Below are positions 51,935-58,750 of a stretch of 64,000 bases of DNA, in pieces. A model generated the notes under the pieces. The model was given only the letters and a program-made list of their open reading frames with translations. It had not been told where the DNA came from and searched no databases. Location of the stretch: positions 7,630 through 71,629 of the forward strand of contig CAZWAR010000002.1 of assembly GCA_964631965.1 (NCBI GenBank). Reading direction: 5' to 3'. Origin of the DNA: CAIQPS01 sp964631965 (GTDB taxonomy: Bacteria; Actinomycetota; Thermoleophilia; RBG-16-64-13). Within the stretch, counting starts at the first letter, position 1. Each line of letters opens with the position of its first letter. A program made the position numbers and the translations under genes.

Positions 51935-52759
51935 ATGATGGCGGCGCTGGAAGAGAGGATCCACCCTGAGGCACGGCCCCGGTTCGCAGTCCGGATGGTC
52001 GGGGAGACCCCTGTGTTCGAACCCCTGCTTCCCCGTCCCTTCCGCGCGTACTTCACCACCCGTCTCGGTGGGGGAAGTACGGGCCGGTTCGCTACCATGA
52101 ACCTCGATCACCGGTCTGCAGACGAAGACCCTTCGGTCGCGGCGAACCGGGAGCGGATCGCCGGGGACACAGCCCGGCGGCTGGTCAGTCCTCGCCAGGT
52201 GCACGGCCTGAGGGTGGTAGGCGGAGCGGAGTATGCAGAGGCCACGGAAGTGGAAGGGGTGGAGCCGGAGCCCTGCGATGGGTTGACACTCCATCCGCTC
52301 ATCGACAGCGAGCTTGCCGCCGTGCTCCTGTTCGCCGACTGCCTACCCGTAGTGCTGTGCGGCGAGGTGGACATGGCCGTGGCCCACGGAGGGTGGCGGG
52401 GAATTCTTGGCGGCATCGTACAGCAGGCCGGGACGGCAATGATCGGGCCTCCGGGGGCGGCGATCATCGGACCGAGTATCGGTCCTTGCTGCTTCACGGT
52501 CGGTGAGGATGTGGCCGCTGCGTTCGAGGAGCGCTTCGGATCGACCGTGGTGCTGGAGCCTCGAGAACCCGAGGGGGCTCCGAGGGTGGATCTGTGGGAG
52601 GCCGCTGCTCTCGCACTGGTCGAGACAGGAGTGCCCCGCGCGGCCGTCGTCAACCCTCGCCTGTGCACTGTGTGTCATAGCGACCTGTTTTACTCTTACC
52701 GGCTGGAGGGGCCGGTCACGGGGCGCCACGGATGCGTGGCCTGGGCGGGGGCGGCATGA
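51935..52759 (+). CDS. pgeF: YfiH/PgeF (peptidoglycan editing factor, LACC1 family)
   Basis: Copper/zinc-dependent enzyme family with purine nucleoside phosphorylase or polyphenol oxidase activity reported; in E. coli YfiH limits misincorporation in peptidoglycan. Family signatures are FADCLPVVL, AHGGWRG, IGPSIGPCCF and CTVCHSDLFYSYR, carrying the metal-binding His/Cys residues. 274 residues is typical. GAGGAGAG precedes ATG 51935 by about 9 nt. Adjacency to ftsZ is widespread. Confidence 0.93.
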   Translation: MMAALEERIHPEARPRFAVRMVGETPVFEPLLPRPFRAYFTTRLGGGSTGRFATMNLDHRSADEDPSVAANRERIAGDTARRLVSPRQVHGLRVVGGAEYAEATEVEGVEPEPCDGLTLHPLIDSELAAVLLFADCLPVVLCGEVDMAVAHGGWRGILGGIVQQAGTAMIGPPGAAIIGPSIGPCCFTVGEDVAAAFEERFGSTVVLEPREPEGAPRVDLWEAAALALVETGVPRAAVVNPRLCTVCHSDLFYSYRLEGPVTGRHGCVAWAGAA

Positions 52760-53442
52760 TACCCGGTGCCGACGTAGTGCGGGCCAATCTGGCCATGGTA
52801 GAGGAGCGCATCGGGGCGGCCTGTTCGCGGGTGCGGCGCGGGGCGCCTCCGCGGGTGCTCATGGCCTCGAAATACGTGCCTCTTGAAGACATGGGGATCC
52901 TCGTCGAGGCAGGAATCCGGCTCGTGGGGGAGAACAGGGCAGAGGGATTGGAGGGGAAGTGGGCTCGATGGAACGAGCGTCTCGAGTTCCACTTCATCGG
53001 GCATCTGCAGAGCCGGAAGGCAAAGCAGGTCGTTCCCTACGTCACTTTGATCCACTCGGTCGAGTCCCTCTCGCTGGTGGAGGAGTTGGATAGAAGAACG
53101 GAGGCAGAGGTGCAGGTGCTCCTGGAGGTTAACGTGAGCGGGGAAGAGAGCAAATATGGTATTCTCCCGGCGGCCGCGGAGACCTTTCTGGAGCGGGCGT
53201 CGGCCCATCGGCGGGTCCAGTTCACCGGGTTGATGACGATGGCTCCGTTGACCTCGGACCCGCAGTCCACCCGCCCCTACTTCAGAGAGTTACGCGAGCT
53301 CCGTGACCGTTTGGCTGTCGCCTTTACCGGCCGCTACGAGCTCACCGAGCTGTCGATGGGGATGAGCAACGATTACGAAGTGGCTGTAGAGGAAGGTGCG
53401 ACCATCGTGAGGATCGGAAGCGCGCTTCTCTCCGACGCATAA
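52756..53442 (+). CDS. yggS: YggS/PLPBP family pyridoxal phosphate homeostasis protein
   Basis: PLP-binding protein of the YggS (YlmE) family; it buffers PLP and affects amino-acid pools, with no known enzyme reaction. The PLP lysine is Lys39 in MASKYVP. GENRAEGLEGK and FHFIGHLQSRKAKQV are family signatures, and SMGMSNDYEVAVEEGATIVRIGSA is the C-terminal phosphate loop. ATG 52756 overlaps pgeF by ATGA; the longer frame from 52732 is not supported. 228 residues. Confidence 0.95.
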   Translation: MIPGADVVRANLAMVEERIGAACSRVRRGAPPRVLMASKYVPLEDMGILVEAGIRLVGENRAEGLEGKWARWNERLEFHFIGHLQSRKAKQVVPYVTLIHSVESLSLVEELDRRTEAEVQVLLEVNVSGEESKYGILPAAAETFLERASAHRRVQFTGLMTMAPLTSDPQSTRPYFRELRELRDRLAVAFTGRYELTELSMGMSNDYEVAVEEGATIVRIGSALLSDA

Positions 53443-53452
53443 GGAGGACGGG

Positions 53453-54019
53453 ATGGCCGGGTTGTGGCACAAGACGCTTGTGTATTTCGGGCTCGCCGAC
53501 GAGGATGACGAGTACTACTACGACGACGAGCCGCCGATGCAACCGCATCAGACGGACTTGGAGTCCACATACAGGCAGCGGGCCAACGTTCGGCGGATTG
53601 AGACGACTCCCAGACGCCGGGGGGGGTCGGAGTTCGACGATATCTTCTCCGAGGGTGACTACCGGGGGTCGTCGCGGTCTGGTTCGCTGTCCTCCACCCG
53701 CACGCCGCCTGTCCGCGCGGTGCCGAACGCCTCCGAACAGCCGGTGCGTGTACACCTGGTGGTGCCGAAGAACTTCAACGATGCGCAGATCATCGCCGAC
53801 AAATTCAAGGGGGACGTCCCGGTAATCCTCAATCTGCAGCAGAGCGAGACGGAGCTCTCCAAACGGCTGATCGACTTTGCCAGTGGGCTCACCTACGCGC
53901 TGGACGGCGGGATGCAGCGAGTGGCCGACAAGGTGTTCCTGCTCACGCCGAAGAACGTCGAGGTCTCGGCCGAGGAGCGGCAGCGACTCCTCGAAAAGGG
54001 CTTCTTCAACCAGTACTAG
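53453..54019 (+). CDS. sepF: cell division protein SepF
   Basis: Membrane anchor of the Z ring in Actinobacteria and Firmicutes lacking FtsA. A short N-terminal membrane-binding helix (LWHKTLVYFGLA) is followed by an acidic Tyr/Asp stretch (DEDDEYYYDDE), a disordered linker, and the core domain VRVHLVVPKNFNDAQIIAD to VFLLTPKNVEVS. 188 residues. Shine-Dalgarno AAGGAGGA lies 4 nt before ATG 53453. It follows yggS by 10 bp. Confidence 0.96.
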   Translation: MAGLWHKTLVYFGLADEDDEYYYDDEPPMQPHQTDLESTYRQRANVRRIETTPRRRGGSEFDDIFSEGDYRGSSRSGSLSSTRTPPVRAVPNASEQPVRVHLVVPKNFNDAQIIADKFKGDVPVILNLQQSETELSKRLIDFASGLTYALDGGMQRVADKVFLLTPKNVEVSAEERQRLLEKGFFNQY

Positions 54020-54048
54020 GGCCCGGAGGACCCGGCGCGGCGAGGACC

Positions 54049-54732
54049 ATGATCGTAGGCGTCATCGAGACCGGGGAGGCCCGGGGAAGCATCGCCGGCG
54101 CGTGGTCGCAGATCTCCGGCGCCCCCGAACTGCTCGTGGCGCCCCCGGCGCAGCCCGGCGACCTAGCGTCGGCGGACATTCTAATCTCCACGACCCACAC
54201 GTCGCTGGCCGCTTTGCGGAGCACCGTCGGCACCGGTCCGACCCTCTTCCGGGCGGTCGTAACTTCGGGCGCCTTCCCTGGCGAAGGAATGGCCGTGGTG
54301 GCCTCGGAACCGGGGACGTCCGAGGAGGCCGTCAGTCGGGCGAGGGAGGCGCTCGCTTGGATTGGACCGGTGGAAGTCGTCGGCGAAGAGGCCTTGGACG
54401 CTTTCATCGCCCTCGCTGCCGGCGCGGCCGGTTTGCTGTGCGAGGCGCTCCAGGGACTGGAGGACGGGGCAGTTGCGGACGGCCTCCCGCAGGACATCGC
54501 CCGGCGGTTCGTTCATCGCACTACTCTGGCGACGGCGCTGCTTCTCTCCAAGGATTCCGGCTCGCCCGCCGATCTGAAGGACAGGGTGGCATCGCCGGGC
54601 GGGACCACCATCGCCGCTCTCGCCGCTCTCGAGGACGCGGGGGTGAGGGGGGCCTTTATCCGCGCCGTTCAGAGGACGGCCGCAGAGGTGCGTGCACAGA
54701 GGGTAGGGGAACGCTTCGGCGAAGATGAGTAG
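54049..54732 (+). CDS. degenerate pyrroline-5-carboxylate reductase (ProC)-like protein
   Basis: A 227-residue homologue of ProC, recognised by the C-terminal dimerisation signature ASPGGTTIAALAALEDAGVR and by the general alignment. The NADPH-binding glycine motif is missing (GVIETGEARG where ProC has GxGxMG), the region of ProC's MPNTP reads AVVTSGAFPGEG, and the SGSGPAY catalytic loop is replaced by AAGAAGLL. It is also shorter than the usual ~270. It is therefore probably not a reductase. It lies between sepF and divIVA, the slot of division accessory genes in related clusters, and may have a structural or regulatory role. The start ATG 54049 has GGCGAGGACC upstream. Confidence 0.75.
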   Translation: MIVGVIETGEARGSIAGAWSQISGAPELLVAPPAQPGDLASADILISTTHTSLAALRSTVGTGPTLFRAVVTSGAFPGEGMAVVASEPGTSEEAVSRAREALAWIGPVEVVGEEALDAFIALAAGAAGLLCEALQGLEDGAVADGLPQDIARRFVHRTTLATALLLSKDSGSPADLKDRVASPGGTTIAALAALEDAGVRGAFIRAVQRTAAEVRAQRVGERFGEDE

Positions 54733-54801
54733 TATGATCTGCAGAGTCCTCTAGAGGCAGGGATTCGGGCGGTCGAAACGCGGCAGCCCCTTCCCGAAGG
54801 G
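54733..54801 (+). promoter_or_regulatory. divIVA -10 element and hairpin near the ribosome-binding site
   Basis: TATGAT at 54733-54738 is a good -10 element just after the ProC-like stop; the -35 is weak. Further on, CCCTT (54788-54792) and AAGGG (54797-54801) form a 5-bp hairpin with a 4-nt loop. The AAGGG arm is part of the divIVA Shine-Dalgarno sequence, so pairing would reduce translation. Confidence 0.35.
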
Positions 54802-54809
54802 AGAGCTAA

Positions 54810-55859
54810 GTGAAAGTCACCCCTCTCGATATCCGGCGGAAAGAGTTCAAACGTTCGGTTCGCGGCTACGCGGACGAAGAGGTGGACCTGTTCCTCGATG
54901 AGGTCGCAGACGAATTCGAGCGGCTGCACAAGGAGAGTGCGGAACTTCTCGAGCGGCTGCGTCGGCAAGAGGAGCAACTTACCGGCCACCAGCAGTTGCG
55001 GGAAGCGCTCGAGAAGACGTTGGTCTCCGCTCAACTCCAGGCCGACCAGACGCGGGCGAATGCCCAGAAGGAGTCCGAAGCTCTCGTGCGGGACGCTGAG
55101 GCGAAAGCTCGGGCCGTCGTGGCCGAATCGTATACGGAAGTGCAGAGGGTCCAACAGGCTCTGGTTCAGCTCAAGCAATTGGAGGAGGACTTCCGCTCCA
55201 AGTTCCAGTCCCTGCTGGAGGGACATCTTCGTCTGCTCGCTGAAGCCTCCCTCACGTTGCCGCGTGAGGCGGTGGCTGTCGGCTCCCCGGTGACCGGGCA
55301 GGGCTCCGCCGCGTCGGCGGAGGGGACCCCCCAGCAGCCCGGCCCTACTCCCTTCGTGGTGCCCGCCGGGCTGCGGGACGTTCCCGAGTATCCACCGGTC
55401 CCGGTTCGGCAGGACACCGTGGACTCCCCGCAGGCTGCGCAGACTGCGGTCGCGGCGGGCCAACCTGTGGATCCCGGGGCTTCGGCCTCGCCGGCGGAGC
55501 CCGCCTCCTCTGCTCCTCCCGCGACCGAACCCGTCCAGCCGGAGCCGGCAGTCGCGCGTGTCGCGCCGGCCGGCGTGGACCCTCCCGCGCTACTGTGGGC
55601 GGCGGGTTCAGAGGCCGACGCGAACGAAGACACCAGCACCGCCGAGCAGGGGGGAGTGGAGGCAGAGGCCGACCCGACACACAGCGAGGACGAAACCCGG
55701 GTCATGACTCCCGAGCCTGCGGCGGTTGTGGGCGACGATTCGATGACACCGGCCGGTGAAGAGGATCCGCTGCGGAGCTTCTTCTTCGCCCCCAGCCAGG
55801 ACGACGCCGGCGAGTCAGGCACGGGGGGGAAGAACAAACCGCGTGACTTCGAGTGGTGA
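54810..55859 (+). CDS. divIVA: DivIVA family polar/septal coiled-coil protein
   Basis: Scaffold that binds curved membranes and, in Actinobacteria, directs polar growth. The N-terminal domain has the signature VTPLDIRRKEFKRSVRGYADEEVDLFLD, followed by coiled-coil to about residue 140. From roughly residue 165 to the end it is a long Pro/Ala/Glu-rich disordered region ending in PRDFEW. 349 residues, about half disordered. It starts at GTG 54810 with GGGAGAG upstream and overlaps the yggU frame. Confidence 0.93.
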   Translation: MKVTPLDIRRKEFKRSVRGYADEEVDLFLDEVADEFERLHKESAELLERLRRQEEQLTGHQQLREALEKTLVSAQLQADQTRANAQKESEALVRDAEAKARAVVAESYTEVQRVQQALVQLKQLEEDFRSKFQSLLEGHLRLLAEASLTLPREAVAVGSPVTGQGSAASAEGTPQQPGPTPFVVPAGLRDVPEYPPVPVRQDTVDSPQAAQTAVAAGQPVDPGASASPAEPASSAPPATEPVQPEPAVARVAPAGVDPPALLWAAGSEADANEDTSTAEQGGVEAEADPTHSEDETRVMTPEPAAVVGDDSMTPAGEEDPLRSFFFAPSQDDAGESGTGGKNKPRDFEW

Positions 55860-56196
55860 GCAAAGGCCTCTGAGCATCCCGAGCCTCGCCGTCCACGCCG
55901 GGGACGGCGTGCTGCTGGTGGGCGTGAGGGCGGTGCCCTCGGCATCGCGGACCGAGCTGAGAGGGCTCTACGGAGACCGCCTGAAGGTTGCCGTCAACGC
56001 TCCGCCAGAAGCCGGGAAGGCCAATGCCCGTCTTGTCCAAGCGCTCTCGGAGTGGCTGGGGGTGCGGACGGAACAGATAGAGGTGCGATCTGGCCGCAGC
56101 GGGCGCGATAAGGTGGTAGCCTTCTCGGGCATAATGGAACAAGAGTTGCGCGACAAGCTGGAAAGACTGCTCCCCGATGGGGAGCGGCCCGGGTAG
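55843..56196 (+). CDS. yggU: YggU/DUF167 family protein
   Basis: Small alpha/beta protein of the DUF167 family with no known function. The conserved core runs from VRAVPSASRTEL through APPEAGKANARLVQALSEWLGV to VRSGRSGRDKVVAFSG. GTG 55843 gives 117 residues and overlaps the end of divIVA by 17 bp; the frame is open to 55756 but that part is antisense-like. In other Actinobacteria it is likewise found near sepF-divIVA. Confidence 0.85.
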   Translation: MTSSGEQRPLSIPSLAVHAGDGVLLVGVRAVPSASRTELRGLYGDRLKVAVNAPPEAGKANARLVQALSEWLGVRTEQIEVRSGRSGRDKVVAFSGIMEQELRDKLERLLPDGERPG

Positions 56197-56201
56197 GCCG
56201 A

Positions 56202-56561
56202 ATGGATCTGAAGGCACTCAAGACTGCCCTCGTCGCCGAACGCGAACGCCTTGCGCGGGAGATCGCCGGAATCGATGCCGATCTCTCCGAATCGCTGGAG
56301 GACGCGTCCGGGGAGAGCCCCTACGATCAACACATGGCAGAGACCGCTGGAGTGACTTTGGACCGGGAAATCGACCTCACCCTTGGAGAGAACGCCCGGG
56401 CCCGGATTGCTCAGGTGGAGCGGGCCTTGCGCAAGATCGAAAGCGGCACCTACACCACCTGTGACAAATGCGGGCAACCTATCGGTGAGGAGAGGCTCAA
56501 GGTGGCCCCGTTCGCGACGTTGTGCATCGAATGCAAACGCCGGGAAGAGCGAGGCCGATGA
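56202..56561 (+). CDS. TraR/DksA family zinc-finger protein
   Basis: A 119-residue protein with a predicted helical hairpin (residues ~1-75) and a C4 zinc finger at the C terminus (CDKCGQPIGEERLKVAPFA then CIEC). DksA-type proteins act at the RNA polymerase secondary channel. The tip Asp pair of DksA is not clearly present, so activity may differ. Starts at ATG 56202, 5 nt after yggU, and overlaps lspA by ATGA. Confidence 0.85.
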   Translation: MDLKALKTALVAERERLAREIAGIDADLSESLEDASGESPYDQHMAETAGVTLDREIDLTLGENARARIAQVERALRKIESGTYTTCDKCGQPIGEERLKVAPFATLCIECKRREERGR

Positions 56562-57124
56562 AGGCCGACAGATCGACGGCTTCCAAGAACGCCGGCCCCC
56601 CGAAAGCTTCAGCAGTGCGCGCGCAGAAACGGCGCCGCCTCATCGTCAAGTGGTCGCTCCTCGCTGTGGTGGTTGGTATCTGCGTCGGGTTGGGTCTGTG
56701 GACCACGTACTTGGCCGAGCACCGGTTGGTGGTCGGGGAGGTGCACAAGATCCTACCCTTCTTCTGGCTGCAGCGGAGCGCCAACAGCGGAGTGGCCTTC
56801 GGATTGCTGGGCGGGAGACTGGCGGTCATCCTGTCTGCGAACGCCGTGGCCATCGCCGTGGTGCTCGTCTACGTATTCATGGAGCGGCGTGCGGTTCTTG
56901 CCGGCATCGCTGGGGGTATGGTCATCGGGGGCAGCCTGGGCAACATCATCCAGCGGCTCACCGGCGACGGCCACGTGACCGATTTCCTCAAGTTTCCCTA
57001 CTGGCCGAACTTCAATCTGCCGGACGTCTTCATCGTTCTCGGCATCGTGGTCGTGTTCCTGGGATTGCTCATCGAGGCGGTCCGGGTCTTTCGCAACGGG
57101 AAACGGTCGTCGGGCTCGCGGTAA
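56558..57124 (+). CDS. lspA: lipoprotein signal peptidase (signal peptidase II)
   Basis: Membrane aspartyl protease cleaving prolipoprotein signal peptides. Four hydrophobic segments. Catalytic Asp142 is in VTDFLKF and Asp156 in FNLPDVFI; NSGVAFGLL and GGSLGNIIQR are family motifs. The usual DQxTK motif near the first helix is not recognisable (WTTYLAEH instead), a small deviation. The cytoplasmic N terminus is long and basic (~30 residues). ATG 56558 overlaps the upstream stop. Confidence 0.93.
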   Translation: MKADRSTASKNAGPPKASAVRAQKRRRLIVKWSLLAVVVGICVGLGLWTTYLAEHRLVVGEVHKILPFFWLQRSANSGVAFGLLGGRLAVILSANAVAIAVVLVYVFMERRAVLAGIAGGMVIGGSLGNIIQRLTGDGHVTDFLKFPYWPNFNLPDVFIVLGIVVVFLGLLIEAVRVFRNGKRSSGSR

Positions 57125-58068
57125 TGGGAAGCCGGACGAGAAACTCCGGCCGTCGCGAGCTCCGGTTCTTGGTGACCGCCGGGGAGTCCGGCACGCGTTT
57201 GGATGTCCTGCTCGGCGGAATCCCGGATATCGGCAGCCGGTCGCGGGCTGCCTCCCTCATCTCTCAAGGGGCGGTGAGGGTCGAGGGATCGCCGGCGGCC
57301 AAGAGCCGGCTGGTGGCCGAAGGGGAGGAGATCAGGGTCACGCTGGCGGGCGAGACTACCACCGAGGTCGGGCAGGACGCCGAGGTTCCGGTCGTCTACG
57401 AGGACCGGTGGCTGCTCGTGGCCGACAAGCCGGCGCACATGGCCGTGCACCCTTCGCGAGGCCACGCCTCCGGTACTCTCGTGCACGCCCTTTCCGGCCA
57501 CGGGTTGGAAGGGGGCGACGAGTTCCGGCCTGGGATCGTGCACAGACTGGACAAGGACACGAGCGGGCTGCTCGTCGTCGCAAAGTCGAGCGACGCGCAC
57601 CGGCGACTTGTAACCCTGATGCGGAGGCGGGCTGTCGATCGGCGTTACCTGGCGCTCGTCCACGGGGGCTTCGCGGCCGATTCCGGCACCATCGAAGCTC
57701 CGGTCGGCCGGGACCCGGTGAAGCGGGTTTCCATGACCGTCGGAGGCGTGGCCGCTCGGGAAGCGACGACGCACTTCCGCGTGCTCGAGCGTTTCGCGGA
57801 TATGACCCTCGTCGAGGTGCGGTTGGAGACAGGAAGGACGCATCAGATTCGGGTGCACTTCGCCGCGATAGGCCACCCTGTCGCCGGCGATCCCCTCTAT
57901 GCCCGCCGAGATCCGCTCGACATAGGGCGACAGTTCCTGCACAGCTACCGCCTCGCGTTCGTCCATCCCTTCACCAACGAGGAACTGAGTTTCGAAGCGC
58001 CCCTGCCCGCCGACCTCGCCGCCGCCCTCGCCGGGCTGCGGCAGGGCGAAGGGGGATCCGATGACTGA
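57124..58068 (+). CDS. rluD: RluA/RluD family 23S rRNA pseudouridine synthase
   Basis: Isomerises uridines in 23S rRNA. An S4-like N-terminal domain (SRSRAASLISQGAVRVEG) precedes the catalytic domain, with Asp143 in HRLDKDTSGLLVVAK and RTHQIRVHFAAIGHPVAGDPLY. The lspA stop and this start overlap (TAATG). lspA-rluD adjacency is widely conserved. The exact target uridine cannot be assigned. 314 residues. Confidence 0.93.
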   Translation: MGSRTRNSGRRELRFLVTAGESGTRLDVLLGGIPDIGSRSRAASLISQGAVRVEGSPAAKSRLVAEGEEIRVTLAGETTTEVGQDAEVPVVYEDRWLLVADKPAHMAVHPSRGHASGTLVHALSGHGLEGGDEFRPGIVHRLDKDTSGLLVVAKSSDAHRRLVTLMRRRAVDRRYLALVHGGFAADSGTIEAPVGRDPVKRVSMTVGGVAAREATTHFRVLERFADMTLVEVRLETGRTHQIRVHFAAIGHPVAGDPLYARRDPLDIGRQFLHSYRLAFVHPFTNEELSFEAPLPADLAAALAGLRQGEGGSDD

Positions 58069-58750
58069 GGTCGTGGCCGTTTTCGATCTCGATGGCACGC
58101 TGGTGGTGGGTCAGACCCAGGCGCTGCTCGTGAGATTCCTCCGGAAGGCCCGGGTGGTGAGCCTCGTATTCGTCGTGGGGACCGCTCTGTGGTTCCTCGC
58201 CTACAAGGCCGGGCTGGTCAAGGTCACCGAAGCCTCCCGGGCAAAGGGTGCAGGAGTTCTCACGGGCCTCACCGAAGAGCGGGTCGTCCGCTTGATGGAG
58301 CGCTTCACGGCGGAAGTCATGGTCCCCAGACTCCACCCCGGTGCGGTCGCCGCCCTCGACGCACACCAGAACGATGGGAACCGGGTGGTCGTGGTATCAG
58401 CCGCCCTGCAACCCCTGGTGGAGGCCCTGTGCAGGCGTTTGGGTGTGACCGAGTACGCAGGGGCGCGTTGCGAGGTCGTCGACGGACGATACACTGGGAG
58501 ATTGGAGGGTCCAGTGCCGTACGCCGCTCAGAAAGCCCGGGTCGCCGAGAAGTTCATCGCTGAGTGGGGCGCCGACCCGGCCGATTGCTGGGCCTACGCC
58601 GACCATGACACAGATCTGGAATTGCTGCGTTTCGTTGGACATCCCGTAGCGGTAAATCCCCGTCCCGGCCTGCGGGAAGTGGCCGAGCGCGAGGGCTGGC
58701 CCATCCTCGAAAATCCCCGAGACCACCCTGGAGGTTCATCCGATGGCTGA
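58061..58750 (+). CDS. HAD-IB family phosphatase
   Basis: A 229-residue haloacid dehalogenase-type hydrolase. Motif I is FDLDGT with Asp9 (nucleophile) and Asp11, motif III/IV is ADHDTDLELL, and VVVVSAALQPLVEAL is motif II. It resembles the SerB/CicA-like subgroup with a helical cap that includes one hydrophobic stretch (VVSLVFVVGTALWFLAY), possibly membrane-associated. Substrate unknown. It overlaps rluD and transketolase. Confidence 0.85.
   Translation: MTEVVAVFDLDGTLVVGQTQALLVRFLRKARVVSLVFVVGTALWFLAYKAGLVKVTEASRAKGAGVLTGLTEERVVRLMERFTAEVMVPRLHPGAVAALDAHQNDGNRVVVVSAALQPLVEALCRRLGVTEYAGARCEVVDGRYTGRLEGPVPYAAQKARVAEKFIAEWGADPADCWAYADHDTDLELLRFVGHPVAVNPRPGLREVAEREGWPILENPRDHPGGSSDG

Noticed and set aside
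55430..55740. Possible repeat array in the divIVA tail
   Set aside because: Low-complexity Pro/Ala/Glu coding sequence without exact repeats.
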